From: Candidatus Manganitrophus noduliformans
GTDB taxonomy: Bacteria > Nitrospirota > Nitrospiria > SBBL01 > Manganitrophaceae
Assembly: GCF_012184425.1 (NCBI RefSeq)
Contig: NZ_VTOW01000006.1
Coordinates: 49,986-113,985 of the forward strand
Reading direction: 5' to 3'
Length of the DNA: 64,000 bases
Part shown: piece by piece, positions 1 through 8,838 of the stretch
How positions within the stretch are numbered: the stretch's first letter is position 1
Layout: each line of letters opens with the position of its first letter
Translations under genes and position numbers: made by a program
Notes under the pieces: generated by a model
Told to the model about the DNA's origin: nothing
What the model saw: only the letters and a program-made list of their open reading frames with translations
Database searches by the model: none

Positions 1-41
1 AAACGAAGATTCAAAAAACTGGAAGAAAAAAAATGGGGAGA

Positions 42-350
42 TCAATTGAGCGGGATCAGACGGATACCGGGCTCCTTCGATTCCGGATGATGAAATTTGA
101 ATCCGCCCGGCTCCTGATAATCGAGCGTCACCCCATCCATCCGGCGGGCGCTTTTGGCTTCGATCGCAACAGTCAAGCCGTCATGGTCTTGGACCTCGTC
201 TTCTTCTTCGGGGCTTGAAACGAGGACGATTCTAAAAAGGAGGTGCCCGTCATCTCGGTTCTTCACCGTCAGCCGAACGACCGGATCGGCCGGATGCGCG
301 ACAATGAGTGCGTTCAATTTTTTCCGTGCTTCGGGGGTGATCTGAATCAT
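42..350 (-). CDS. IscA/HesB-like fold protein lacking cysteines
   Basis: This 102-residue protein has the length and pattern of the HesB/IscA (Fe-S biogenesis) fold: an N-terminal ITPEARKKL segment, alternating beta strands, and a C-terminal GGFKFHHP that matches the GGFxFxNP end of A-type carriers. It contains no cysteine, so the three cluster-binding Cys of true IscA/ErpA proteins are absent and a carrier role is unlikely. It probably belongs to the Cys-less HesB-like subgroup of unknown function. It lies 16 bp downstream of selO on the same strand and may be cotranscribed with it. The Shine-Dalgarno site is weak (AGAG before the ATG). Confidence 0.7.
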   Translation of the reverse strand: MIQITPEARKKLNALIVAHPADPVVRLTVKNRDDGHLLFRIVLVSSPEEEDEVQDHDGLTVAIEAKSARRMDGVTLDYQEPGGFKFHHPESKEPGIRLIPLN

Positions 351-366
351 CGATCTCTGAGTCCGA

Positions 367-1836
367 TTATGACGAGCAGCTGACTTGAATTCCCTTTGCC
401 CACTCCGGCGGCGGGGCGGCGTAATGATCTTGATCCGGCTGCTCGTCGAAGGGGCGCTTGAGGAGTGTCAGCAGCCGATCGATCTCGGTGTAGTTCCGTT
501 CCAGGGTGGCCTTCTGGATGGCGGTCTGCGCCAGATAGTTGCGAAGAATATATTTGGGGTTGACCCGATCCATCGCGTTTTTTCGCTCTTCATCCCGCGC
601 TCCATCGGCAAGCAATCGGGCCCGGTAACGTTCGGCCCAGGCATCGAAAGCCGCCGCATCGATGAACCGATCACGAAGATCGGCGTTTTTTTCTCCGGGG
701 GCCTGCTTGAAATTCCCCAAGGCGCGAAAGAAATTTGTATAGTCGATCCGGTTGGCCTGAAGGAGAGCGAGCAGGTCGACCAAGAGGGGGGCGTCCCCGC
801 TCTGAAATTCTTTGAATCCCAGCTTCCGCGCCATCCGTGTGATGTAGTGCGCGTTGAAGACCGGCTCGTATTGATCGAGCGCTTCCGATGCCGCTTCTTT
901 CGAGATCAGCGGCGAGAGGGCCTGCGCCAGGGCGCTTAAGTTCCAAAGGCCGATCTGCGGCTGGCGATGGAAGGCATACCGGCCGATGTGATCGGAGTGA
1001 TTGCAGACGAAGCCGGGATCGTACGCTTCCATGAACCCGTAAGGGCCGTAGTCGAATGTCAGTCCCAGGATCGACATGTTGTCGGTGTTCATCACCCCGT
1101 GGGCGAATCCCACCGCCTGCCATTCCGCCATCAACCGGGCGGTCCGAAAGACGACCTCCGTCAGAAAGAGGGCGTGCCTTTCCTTCTTTTCCGCCAATTC
1201 GGGGAAGTGATGGGCAATGACATCATCGGCGAGGGTCTGGAGATGCTCGTGCTGGCGGCGATAATAAAAAATCTGGAACGAGCCGAAACGGACATGGGAG
1301 GGGGCGAGGCGCAGCAAAACCGCGGCGGTCTCCACCGTCTCCCGGAAGACCTTCTGATCGCTCCCGACAATGGAGAGGGCGCGGGTGGTCGGAATTCCAA
1401 GCCCATGCATCGCCTCGCCGCAGAGGTATTCGCGAATGGTGGAGCGGAGAACGGCGCGGCCGTCGCCGTCGCGGGAGTAGGGGGTGCGGCCGGCGCCTTT
1501 CAATTGCAGCTCCCACCGCTCCCCGGATCGGGTTCGAACTTCGCCGAGCAGGATCGCCCTCCCATCTCCCAGCTGCGGGACATAGACGCCGAACTGGTGG
1601 CCGGAGTAAAGCATGGCGAGCGGCTCGCTCCCCGGGAGGAGCTGATTGCCCGCAAAATAGCCGACGAACTCCGGACGCCCTCCTTCATTGGGATTAAGCT
1701 CGATCAACCCCGCCGCATCCGCATTGAAGTGGACGAGGTAGGGGTCGGGGAGCGGCGTCGGAGAGAGGCGGGAGTAGAACGCGGCGGGAAGGCGCGCGAA
1801 GGAATTATCAAAATGAAGTGTTTCAAGTGTTCTCAT
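367..1836 (-). CDS. selO: Protein adenylyltransferase SelO (YdiU/UPF0061 family)
   Basis: This 489-residue pseudokinase-fold enzyme transfers AMP from ATP to protein Ser/Thr/Tyr side chains. The family is linked to redox homeostasis. Visible signatures are the ATP-binding block LQLKGAGRTPYSRDGDGR (K113), HGVMNTDN with N250 and D252 (the catalytic-base region of E. coli YdiU), and FDYGPYGF with D262. The length is close to the E. coli protein (478). The C-terminus VSCSS corresponds to the end where vertebrate SelO carries selenocysteine; here it is an ordinary Cys codon. The ATG is preceded by AGGA at 5 nt. It is followed by the IscA-like gene on the same strand. Confidence 0.95.
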   Translation of the reverse strand: MRTLETLHFDNSFARLPAAFYSRLSPTPLPDPYLVHFNADAAGLIELNPNEGGRPEFVGYFAGNQLLPGSEPLAMLYSGHQFGVYVPQLGDGRAILLGEVRTRSGERWELQLKGAGRTPYSRDGDGRAVLRSTIREYLCGEAMHGLGIPTTRALSIVGSDQKVFRETVETAAVLLRLAPSHVRFGSFQIFYYRRQHEHLQTLADDVIAHHFPELAEKKERHALFLTEVVFRTARLMAEWQAVGFAHGVMNTDNMSILGLTFDYGPYGFMEAYDPGFVCNHSDHIGRYAFHRQPQIGLWNLSALAQALSPLISKEAASEALDQYEPVFNAHYITRMARKLGFKEFQSGDAPLLVDLLALLQANRIDYTNFFRALGNFKQAPGEKNADLRDRFIDAAAFDAWAERYRARLLADGARDEERKNAMDRVNPKYILRNYLAQTAIQKATLERNYTEIDRLLTLLKRPFDEQPDQDHYAAPPPEWAKGIQVSCSS

Positions 1837-1923
1837 GAAATCCTAAAGCAATCTCCCAAAGACATTATACATCAGCGGCGCGACGGTTTGTAAAGGTCGT
1901 TCGCTCGATCAAATTTTTTTGCG

Positions 1924-2268
1924 TTACCATCGGAGGATGAAAAAGGGGAGTTCGATCCGGAGAGGCTGTGGAGAGGCAGACTGGGATCTGACTTCAAAGT
2001 CGGTCAAGCTGTGGGGCGCCGCATCTTCCCCTTTGCGTTTTAGTTCGGCCAGCGCCGGCGGTTGATCCGTTCCGGGTAATGAAGATTCCGGCTTCTGTTT
2101 GTTGACTTGCTGGCTGTATCCGATATTAAACGAGACAATGCCGCCGCCGATCGCGACGGCGGTGCCGACGCCGACGCCGACGTAAACCCGTCTATCACGG
2201 GCATGCGCGTTCCAGGGCCCGAGGAGGAGGGCCAACCCGATTATAAACAGAACCGTCATCCGTCTCAT
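1924..2268 (-). CDS. Small exported or membrane-anchored protein, unknown function
   Basis: The protein is 114 residues long. It starts with a signal-like hydrophobic segment (about residues 4-22, ending in AHA, a possible signal peptidase I site), followed by a second glycine/valine-rich hydrophobic stretch (about 28-50). The remainder is polar and proline-rich and ends in a hydrophobic FFILRW. The ATG has a strong AAGGAG Shine-Dalgarno. I do not recognise a family. It lies between selO and a small cytosolic protein, all on the minus strand. The good RBS and signal peptide argue that it is a real gene. Confidence 0.6.
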   Translation of the reverse strand: MRRMTVLFIIGLALLLGPWNAHARDRRVYVGVGVGTAVAIGGGIVSFNIGYSQQVNKQKPESSLPGTDQPPALAELKRKGEDAAPHSLTDFEVRSQSASPQPLRIELPFFILRW

Positions 2269-2310
2269 GGCGATCTCCTTATGGAGCGGGAGAACCTTCT
2301 TCCCCGATGA

Positions 2311-2565
2311 TTACTCGCCCCGTTCCTGATAAATCTCAAAATAAGCGTCGATGCTTTCGTGAAGTTGCCTTCGGATCTCCGCCAGGCTGCCATTCATCAC
2401 ATGCAGCGGCATTTCCCCTTCGGTCCCATCGGGGAGGGTGATCGGAACATGCGGATGAACTTGCTCCGGGGCGGTTCCGGGGTCGAGCCGAATTCCGTAG
2501 GTGAGGGTGTACTCCGGTTTGACGATCTTCAGCTTTCTCTTTCCGTTCTCTTTTTTATCGGCCAT
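2311..2565 (-). CDS. Small conserved-looking cytosolic protein, unknown function
   Basis: This 84-residue protein has a lysine-rich N-terminus (MADKKENGKRKLKIV), a central segment with strand-like patterning (YTLTYGIRLDPGTAPEQVH, then VPITLPDGTEGEMPL), and a C-terminal amphipathic helix. No signal peptide, cysteines or known motif are seen. It sits 42 bp upstream of the small exported protein on the same strand, so the two may share a transcript. The Shine-Dalgarno site is weak. I do not recognise it. Confidence 0.55.
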   Translation of the reverse strand: MADKKENGKRKLKIVKPEYTLTYGIRLDPGTAPEQVHPHVPITLPDGTEGEMPLHVMNGSLAEIRRQLHESIDAYFEIYQERGE

Positions 2566-2666
2566 CTCGGGAAAGTCCTTCCGTTCGTGGGGGACGCCTC
2601 TGCTCCCCGCAATTACCCCGGGTAGAAGATCTGCTCCAAATCATACGGGATTCGAATCGATCTTGT

Positions 2667-3746
2667 CTACTCCGGCAGTTTCGGCGGGGTGATGTTGATC
2701 GGCTCGCCGGTGAGCGATTTGAGGAATTCGACCAGCGCCTTTTTGTCCTGATCGGTCAGAAGGCTCAGAGGGGTGAGCAGCGGATGGCGGGGGGAGGTGG
2801 TCGGCTCCGCCTTGACGTAGAATTCGACCACCTCTTCCAGCGTCGCGAAGATGCCGTTGTGCATGTAAGGCGCGGTCTGGGCGATGTTGCGGAGGGTCGG
2901 CGTCTTGAAGTGCTCCTTCTCCGCCTCGTCCTGGGTGATCGCGTAGCGGCCGATGTCGTTGGGGATTCCCTCTCGTTTCGGCAGGCCGAGCGGATGAAAT
3001 TTGTTGTCGGTAAAGTTCGGTCCGTTGTGGCAGGTGACGCATTTTCCTTTTTCGTTAAAGACCCGGATGCCGTGCTGTTCGGTCGGGGTCAATGCGTTAT
3101 CATCACCCGCCATAAACCGATCAAAGGGAGAGTTGTTGGAGAGAATCGTCCGCTCGAAGGCGGCGATCGCTTGCGCGATGCCGTCGGCCGTCACCCCGGT
3201 TCCGAAAACTTTTTTAAAGGCTTCGACATATCCGGGAACGGCGTTCAGCTTTTGCACGAGGCGGTTTAAATCTTCCCCCATTTCGATCGGATTTTGGATT
3301 GGACCCAGGGCCTGTTCCTCGAGCGATCCTGCGCGGCCGTCCCAAAAGTGTGTTTTGTTGTAGGCGACATTGAAGATCGTCGGCGCGTTCCGGGTCCCCT
3401 TCTGTCCGCCGATGCCGACCGACACCGGCCGGGCATCCGAGAAGCCATGTTCCGGGTTATGGCAGGTGGCGCAGGAGACGGTATTGTCCCGCGAGAGCCG
3501 CGGATCGAAGAAGAGCATCTTCCCCAGTTCTACCTTGGCCGGGGTTTGGAGATTGTAGGGGGGAATCGACGGCGCAAGGAGCGGATGGAGATGAAACGGC
3601 GGATTCGGAAGGGTATCGAAGAGGGTCTCCGGAGGATACTTGTTGCTCTTCTTCGGGCGGGCCTGAAGCGGGGCCTCCCATCCCAGGAAGAAAACCATGA
3701 AAATGATGAGCCCGAAAGTGATCCAACGGTATTTTGTTTTCTTCAC
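2667..3746 (-). CDS. Di-heme cytochrome c peroxidase (CcpA/MauG family)
   Basis: This 359-residue exported protein has two c-type heme motifs, CATCH (residues 92-96) and CVTCH (236-240). The spacing is typical of bacterial di-heme cytochrome c peroxidases, which reduce periplasmic hydrogen peroxide with electrons from small cytochromes or quinol. An N-terminal hydrophobic helix (about 8-25) serves as signal or anchor. Family motifs include GKMLFFDPRLSRDNTVSC, RNAPTIFNVAYN, FWDGRAGSLEEQA and the distal-heme region TPTLRNIAQTAPYMHNG. The start is GTG with a strong GAGGAGG just upstream. It could instead be one of the family members that oxidise other substrates (MauG-like), which sequence alone cannot exclude. 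Confidence 0.92.
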   Translation of the reverse strand: MKKTKYRWITFGLIIFMVFFLGWEAPLQARPKKSNKYPPETLFDTLPNPPFHLHPLLAPSIPPYNLQTPAKVELGKMLFFDPRLSRDNTVSCATCHNPEHGFSDARPVSVGIGGQKGTRNAPTIFNVAYNKTHFWDGRAGSLEEQALGPIQNPIEMGEDLNRLVQKLNAVPGYVEAFKKVFGTGVTADGIAQAIAAFERTILSNNSPFDRFMAGDDNALTPTEQHGIRVFNEKGKCVTCHNGPNFTDNKFHPLGLPKREGIPNDIGRYAITQDEAEKEHFKTPTLRNIAQTAPYMHNGIFATLEEVVEFYVKAEPTTSPRHPLLTPLSLLTDQDKKALVEFLKSLTGEPINITPPKLPE

Positions 3747-3852
3747 ACGATCCTCCTCAACAAGAAAGCGGGCCGATTATAGGGGGCGGTTCAGCTTCTT
3801 GTCAAGGTGGAATGAGGCCGGAATGTTCGGGACAAACAGAAAGGATGATTCG

Positions 3853-5955
3853 TTACGAGGGAAACGAGACCCCTTTTTTCTCGACCAGGAGCTTTGTCGC
3901 CTCCTCCGCCGCCAGCGGACGGCTGAAGAAGTAGCCTTGCATGCGGTCGCACTTCAGCGATCGGAGGAAGGCGAGCTGCTCGGCCGTTTCCACCCCTTCC
4001 GCGACGACCTTCAGCTTAAGGCTATGGGCCATATTGATGATAGCGCTGGTGATGGCGGCATCATCCGGATCGGTTGTGATATCGCTGACAAAAGAGCGAT
4101 CGACCTTCAAGTTGGAGATCGGAAAGCGCTTGAGATAACTCAGCGAGGAGTAGCCGGTCCCGAAGTCGTCGACGGAGATCTGTATCCCCATGCCGTCGAG
4201 CTCGGAGAGCACCGAGGTGATGATTTCCAGCTTTTGCATCAAGATGCTCTCGGTCAATTCAAGCTCCAGGTACGCTGGGTCAAGCCCGGTTTCGGTCAAG
4301 GTCCGCCGGACCGTCTCGATCAAGTTTTTCTTTTGGAACTGGCGTCCTGAAAGGTTGACCGCAACCCGGATCGGCGGGAGGCCGGCCTCCTGCCATGCTT
4401 TGTTCTGCGCGCAGGCGGTGCGAAGCACCCATTCTCCGATGGGGAGGATCAATCCGGTCTCTTCGGCGAGCGGAATGAATTTCGCGGGGGAGATCAGCCC
4501 CGATTCGGCGTGATGCCAGCGGACCAGCGCCTCCATCCCGACAATCGCTCCCGTGTTTAAATCGACCTGAGGCTGGTAGTGTAAAAGAAATTCTTTCTTC
4601 TCCAGCGCCTTCCGAAGGGAGTTTTCCATGGCGAGCCGCTCGGAGACCTTGGCGTTCATTTCGGGAAGATAGAACTGGTAGTTGTTCCGTCCCTGTTCCT
4701 TCGCGCGATAAAGGGCGGTGTCGGCGTTTCTCAGCAGCTTATCGGGGGTGTCGCCGTCGTTGGGGTAGAGGCTGATCCCGATGCTGGGGGTGACAAAAAG
4801 CTCATGCCCCTCGATAAAGAAGGGGGTCATAAAAATATTGACGATCCTTTGGACCACGATCGGGACATCTTGCGTCTGGGCGATGTCGGTGAGCAAGAGG
4901 GTGAATTCGTCTCCGCCGAGGCGCGCAACCGTCCCGTTCATGGCGTTTAGACGGGCGACCGTGTCGGTCCGGCGGAGGCAGATGTTCAGCCGGTCGGCAA
5001 CCCCTTTGAGGAGAAGATCCCCGACACCATGCCCGAGTGTGTCGTTGATGAGCTTGAAGCGATCGAGATCGAGAAAGAGAACCGCCACCAGCCGTTGATG
5101 CCGCTTCGCCGTCATCAACGCCAGCCGGAGATGCTCCATAAATAAAGCCCGGTTCGGCAAACCGGTTAAAGAATCATGATTGGCGAGGTATTGTAAACGC
5201 TCTTCGGAGAGTTTTCTCTCGGTGATATCGATCACGAAGCCTTCCAGGGTCAGCAGTTTCCCATTGGACGCAAAGATCCCGATTCCTTGCTCCCACACCC
5301 ACTTCTCGTTTTGAGCGGCATCCACCATTCGATAGACCAATTTGAATGAGTGTTTCTCCTTGAGAGCGGTCTTGATGTCCGCTTCAATCCGCTCCAGATC
5401 GTCGGGATGGACCAGTTTCGCGAAAGAGATTTTCGTGTTTCCGATCAGGTCGGAAGGAGAATAGCCGGTCAACTCCAACGCTCCCTCGCTGGCAAACTCC
5501 ATCGTCCGGTCCGGGTCATATTTGCAGCGATAGGCCATCCCCGGGAGATTGCCCATCAGCGTGGAGAGAACCCGCTGGCTTTCCCGCAGCGCCTCCTCCG
5601 ATTTCTTCCTTTCCGTTATATCCTGAGCCAGCGAAATGATTCCCTGGATCTGGCCCGCCGCGTCCCTCATGACGGAACCGGAAATCAAAACGGGGATTTT
5701 TCTCCCGTCTTTCGAAAGATAGGTGCTCTCGAACACACCCGATCCCATTCCTTTGAAGGGGGAGTCATCCGCGAAAATAAACTCAACCGGCCGGCCGACG
5801 AGCTCCTCTTCGGTATACTTCAACAGATTCCGGGTCGCCCGGTTAATCGTTTTGATCAGACCATCCGGATCGATCACGATGAGGGCGTTCATCATGCTAT
5901 CGACGATGGAGTCGACGTAGTCTTTATCGAGGGAGGTCGTCTTCTCTGTCTTCAA
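3853..5955 (-). CDS. PAS-PAS-GGDEF-EAL cyclic-di-GMP signalling protein
   Basis: This 700-residue soluble protein has PAS1 (about 15-115), PAS2 with PAC (about 125-248), GGDEF (about 255-435) and EAL (about 445-690). The GGDEF motif is intact (RLGGDEF, 347-351), and the EAL domain keeps EALVRW, ESILM, DDFGTGYSSL and AEGVET, so both cyclase and phosphodiesterase activity are possible. An extra ten-residue loop just before the GGDEF motif contains a duplicated TVARL; insertions at this beta-hairpin occur in other GGDEF proteins. No transmembrane helix is seen, so input is cytoplasmic. The start appears to be TTG; no strong Shine-Dalgarno is visible. Confidence 0.93.
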   Translation of the reverse strand: MKTEKTTSLDKDYVDSIVDSMMNALIVIDPDGLIKTINRATRNLLKYTEEELVGRPVEFIFADDSPFKGMGSGVFESTYLSKDGRKIPVLISGSVMRDAAGQIQGIISLAQDITERKKSEEALRESQRVLSTLMGNLPGMAYRCKYDPDRTMEFASEGALELTGYSPSDLIGNTKISFAKLVHPDDLERIEADIKTALKEKHSFKLVYRMVDAAQNEKWVWEQGIGIFASNGKLLTLEGFVIDITERKLSEERLQYLANHDSLTGLPNRALFMEHLRLALMTAKRHQRLVAVLFLDLDRFKLINDTLGHGVGDLLLKGVADRLNICLRRTDTVARLNAMNGTVARLGGDEFTLLLTDIAQTQDVPIVVQRIVNIFMTPFFIEGHELFVTPSIGISLYPNDGDTPDKLLRNADTALYRAKEQGRNNYQFYLPEMNAKVSERLAMENSLRKALEKKEFLLHYQPQVDLNTGAIVGMEALVRWHHAESGLISPAKFIPLAEETGLILPIGEWVLRTACAQNKAWQEAGLPPIRVAVNLSGRQFQKKNLIETVRRTLTETGLDPAYLELELTESILMQKLEIITSVLSELDGMGIQISVDDFGTGYSSLSYLKRFPISNLKVDRSFVSDITTDPDDAAITSAIINMAHSLKLKVVAEGVETAEQLAFLRSLKCDRMQGYFFSRPLAAEEATKLLVEKKGVSFPS

Positions 5956-6200
5956 TCTGTTTTCTCGGTCAATTCTGTTTGTCGATCTTCTTCGGAGGAC
6001 TCCCTCCGAAGGGTGAACGCTGGAACTCCAATGAAATCAACTAAGAGAGCAGGGATTTCCATTCATTGCAGGATCCGACCCCCTTTAGTTTACTACCTCT
6101 TGATTTTCTGTCAATTGAGGAGCCATATGCCATACACCACGGCCCTCCGGAGAGGGCCGATCTGCCGGTTCTGTCGTGCCGGTCTGGTCATGCTATTTGT
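5956..6200. other. Intergenic region between divergent genes
   Basis: No convincing gene is seen here. It contains a short hairpin near 6140-6157 (GGCCCTC / GAGGGCC arms) of unknown role, and the divergent start regions of the GGDEF-EAL gene (minus) and the aminotransferase operon (plus). Confidence 0.4.
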
Positions 6201-6229
6201 TTGACAATCTAAGCCTTTTTAAATAGAAT
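6201..6229 (+). promoter_or_regulatory. Sigma70-type promoter for the aminotransferase/threonine operon
   Basis: TTGACA (6201-6206) is followed by a 17-bp spacer and TAGAAT (6224-6229), a near-consensus promoter. It lies 52 bp upstream of the GTG of the aminotransferase gene and is well placed to drive the downstream amino-acid operon. Confidence 0.75.
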
Positions 6230-6280
6230 GGTTAAATTTCAATCAGTTCGATTTCTCAACTTATTTTCGAAGAGGGTGGG

Positions 6281-7453
6281 GTGGAATTTCAACGGATCAA
6301 GCGGCTGCCGCCGTATGTGTTCAATGTCGTCAATGCCATGAAAATTGACGCCCGCCGCCGGGGCGAAGACATCATCGATTTCGGAATGGGAAACCCGGAC
6401 CAGCCGACCCCGACGCACATTGTTGAAAAGGCCATCGAAGCGCTCGAAAACTCAAAGAACCACCGCTACTCCGCCTCAAAGGGGATCACGAAGCTTCGGC
6501 TGGCGGTCACCGACTGGTATAAGCGGAATTACGCAGTGGAGCTCGATCCCGACACGGAGGCGATCGTCACCATCGGCTCCAAAGAAGGGATCTCGCATCT
6601 GGCTTTGGCGACGCTCGGCCCGGGGGATGTGGTGCTGGTTCCCAGTCCGACCTATCCGATCCACCCCTACAGTGTCGTCATTGCCGGCGGGGAGGTCCGC
6701 TCCATCCCGCTGGCGCCCGGGCGCGATTTTTTCGAGGACATGATCACCGCCTTCAAGCAAACCTGGCCCCGTCCGAAAATGTTGATCATCAACTTTCCGC
6801 ACAATCCGACCACGCAGGTCGTCGAGCTTGATTTCTTCAAGAAGATCGTCGATTTCGCGCGCGAGAATCAGGTTCTGGTGGTCCATGATCTGGCCTATGC
6901 CGATCTGGTTTTCGACGGCTACAAAGCGCCGAGCTTCCTTCAGGTGCCCGGGGCGAAGGAGGTCGGCGTCGAATTTTATACCCTTTCAAAAAGCTACAAC
7001 ATGCCGGGATGGCGCGTCGGCTTCTGCGTCGGAAACCGGGAGATGGTCGGGGCCTTGACCAAGCTGAAGAGCTATCTCGACTACGGGATCTTTCAACCGG
7101 TTCAGATCGCCGCGATCATCGCGCTGAACGGACCGCAGGATTGCGTCGGTGAGGTGGTGGAACTCTACCGCCGCCGGCGGAATGTCCTGGTCGACGGCTT
7201 AAACCGGATCGGCTGGAAAATTGAGAAGCCGAAGGCGACGATGTTTGTCTGGGCGCAGATTCCGGAGCCGTTCCGGCAGATGGGGTCGCTCGAGTTCTCC
7301 AAGCTTCTCTTGACGGAGGCGAAGGTTGCCGTCGCTCCCGGGATCGGGTTCGGAGAATACGGCGACGATCATGTCCGCTTCGCCTTGGTCGAGAACGAAC
7401 ACCGGACGCGTCAGGCGATTCAGGGGATTAAGAAGATACTGAAGGAACGTTGA
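6281..7453 (+). CDS. PLP-dependent aminotransferase, class I/II (AlaC/DapL-like)
   Basis: This 390-residue fold-type I aminotransferase has the PLP lysine in [15 protein letters not shown] (K237), the cofactor-contacting NFPHNPT (N175) and YADL, and the substrate-carboxylate Arg in the C-terminal part. The opening [19 protein letters not shown] and the lack of a long N-terminal extension resemble glutamate:pyruvate aminotransferase AlaC and related LL-diaminopimelate-like enzymes. Its position directly before hom and in the same direction suggests a role in the aspartate/threonine or branched-chain network, possibly as the general alanine/aspartate transaminase. The start is GTG with a GAGGGTGGGG Shine-Dalgarno. 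The exact substrate cannot be fixed from sequence. Confidence 0.88.
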   Translation: MEFQRIKRLPPYVFNVVNAMKIDARRRGEDIIDFGMGNPDQPTPTHIVEKAIEALENSKNHRYSASKGITKLRLAVTDWYKRNYAVELDPDTEAIVTIGSKEGISHLALATLGPGDVVLVPSPTYPIHPYSVVIAGGEVRSIPLAPGRDFFEDMITAFKQTWPRPKMLIINFPHNPTTQVVELDFFKKIVDFARENQVLVVHDLAYADLVFDGYKAPSFLQVPGAKEVGVEFYTLSKSYNMPGWRVGFCVGNREMVGALTKLKSYLDYGIFQPVQIAAIIALNGPQDCVGEVVELYRRRRNVLVDGLNRIGWKIEKPKATMFVWAQIPEPFRQMGSLEFSKLLLTEAKVAVAPGIGFGEYGDDHVRFALVENEHRTRQAIQGIKKILKER

Positions 7454-7464
7454 ATATTCGCACG

Positions 7465-7492
7465 GTAGGGGCGTATTGCAATACGCCCCTAC
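7465..7492. repeat. Perfect 28-bp palindrome, MITE/REP-like repeat
   Basis: The sequence from 7465 to 7492 is a perfect palindrome with arms GTAGGGGCGTATTG / CAATACGCCCCTAC, lying between the aminotransferase and hom. A related composite copy occurs at 9934-10004 in the same operon. It resembles a dispersed 'GTAGGGGCG...CGCCCCTAC' intergenic repeat family known to me from other bacteria. Confidence 0.75.
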
Positions 7493-7524
7493 AATGGCCG
7501 TAACGGATAACGTCATCTGAATTT

Positions 7525-8838
7525 ATGAAATCATCCATCAAAGTCGGCTTTATCGGTTTTGGGACCGTCGCCACCGGCGCGGTGAAGATTCTAACCGAAC
7601 AGAAGGGGCTGATCCGAAGGCGGCTCGGCTGTCCGATCGAAATCGTTCAGATCGCCGACCTCGACGTCAAACGGAGCCGGGGGGTCTCCCTTCCAAAGGG
7701 GGTTCTGACGACCGATGCCATGAAGGTCGTCCGGCATCCCGAGATCGATATCGTCGTGGAGCTGATCGGAGGATATGATCCGGCGCGGCAGTTCCTCCTG
7801 GAGGCGATCCGGCGGGGAAAACAAGTCGTCACTGCGAACAAAGCGCTGCTCGCCGCCCACGGGGAGGAGATCTTTCGCGCGGCGGTGGAGCGGGGGGTTG
7901 ATGTCGGCTTCGAGGGGAGCGTCGGCGGCGGCATTCCGATCATCCACGCGATCAAAGAAGGCCTGGCGGCCGAGAAGATCGCGGCGATTTATGGGATCGT
8001 CAACGGCACCTGCAATTACATCCTGACGAAGATGACCGACGAGGGGAAGAAGTTCTCCGAGGTCCTGACCGAGGCGCAGCGGCTCGGTTATGCCGAGGCC
8101 GACCCGACCCTCGATATCGGCGGGGCCGACTCGGCGCACAAGCTTGCGATCTTAACCTGCCTCGCCTTCGGGACGGCGGTTCCGCTCAAGGAGATCTACA
8201 CGGAAGGGGTCGATAAGGTGACGCCGCTCGACATCGCTTTTGCAGAGGAGTTCGGCTGCAAGATCAAGCTCCTCGCCATCGCGAAAGCGGCCGACGGCGA
8301 GATCGAGGCCCGCGTCCATCCGACGATGATCCCCAAGGAGTATCTCCTCTCCCGGGTCGCCGGGGTCCATAACGCGGTCTATCTTGTCGGCGAAGCGATC
8401 GGAGAGGCGCTCTTTTACGGGCGGGGGGCGGGAAGTCTTCCGACGGGGAGCGCGGTGGTCAGCGATTTGATCGACATCTCCAGGAATATCTTGAAGGGGG
8501 CGAACGGCCGGGTCCCGCCGGCCTCCTTCCTGCCGGAGGCCCGGCCGGCGCTTCGGATCAAGCAGATGGACGAGATCGAGAGCCTTTACTATCTCCGGTT
8601 CATGGCCGAAGATCGTCCGGGGGTTCTCAGCAAGATCTCCGGCGTGCTGGGCAAACACCGGATCAGCATCTCGTCGGTCATCCAACAGGGAAGAAAGGCG
8701 GGGGGGAATGTCCCGCTGGTGATGATGACCCATCGCGCCAAGGAGAGGGACGTCCAAGAGGCGCTCTCTAAAATCAATCGGATGGATTACGTCTCGGAGC
8801 CGACCGTGCTGATTCGTGTGGAGGGGGAAGATGAGTGA
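7525..8838 (+). CDS. hom: Homoserine dehydrogenase
   Basis: This 437-residue enzyme catalyses NAD(P)H-dependent reduction of L-aspartate-4-semialdehyde to homoserine. The N-terminal Rossmann motif is GFIGFGTVATGAVKIL. The central catalytic domain has VTANKALLA, EGSVGGGIPII and NGTCNYILTKM, plus the family motif ADPTLDIGGADSAHKLAIL. A C-terminal ACT domain (about 355-430) suggests allosteric inhibition by threonine. It is monofunctional, with no fused aspartokinase. The stop overlaps the start of thrC (ATGAGTGA), so the two are translationally coupled. Confidence 0.97.
   Translation: MKSSIKVGFIGFGTVATGAVKILTEQKGLIRRRLGCPIEIVQIADLDVKRSRGVSLPKGVLTTDAMKVVRHPEIDIVVELIGGYDPARQFLLEAIRRGKQVVTANKALLAAHGEEIFRAAVERGVDVGFEGSVGGGIPIIHAIKEGLAAEKIAAIYGIVNGTCNYILTKMTDEGKKFSEVLTEAQRLGYAEADPTLDIGGADSAHKLAILTCLAFGTAVPLKEIYTEGVDKVTPLDIAFAEEFGCKIKLLAIAKAADGEIEARVHPTMIPKEYLLSRVAGVHNAVYLVGEAIGEALFYGRGAGSLPTGSAVVSDLIDISRNILKGANGRVPPASFLPEARPALRIKQMDEIESLYYLRFMAEDRPGVLSKISGVLGKHRISISSVIQQGRKAGGNVPLVMMTHRAKERDVQEALSKINRMDYVSEPTVLIRVEGEDE

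Noticed and set aside
967..1893. 308-codon plus-strand reading frame antisense to selO
   Set aside because: It lies entirely opposite a clear SelO gene; long antisense frames are expected in GC-rich DNA.
3853..5955. Duplicated TVARL next to the GGDEF motif as a disruptive mutation
   Set aside because: Ten-residue insertions at this hairpin occur in other GGDEF proteins, and all catalytic residues remain.
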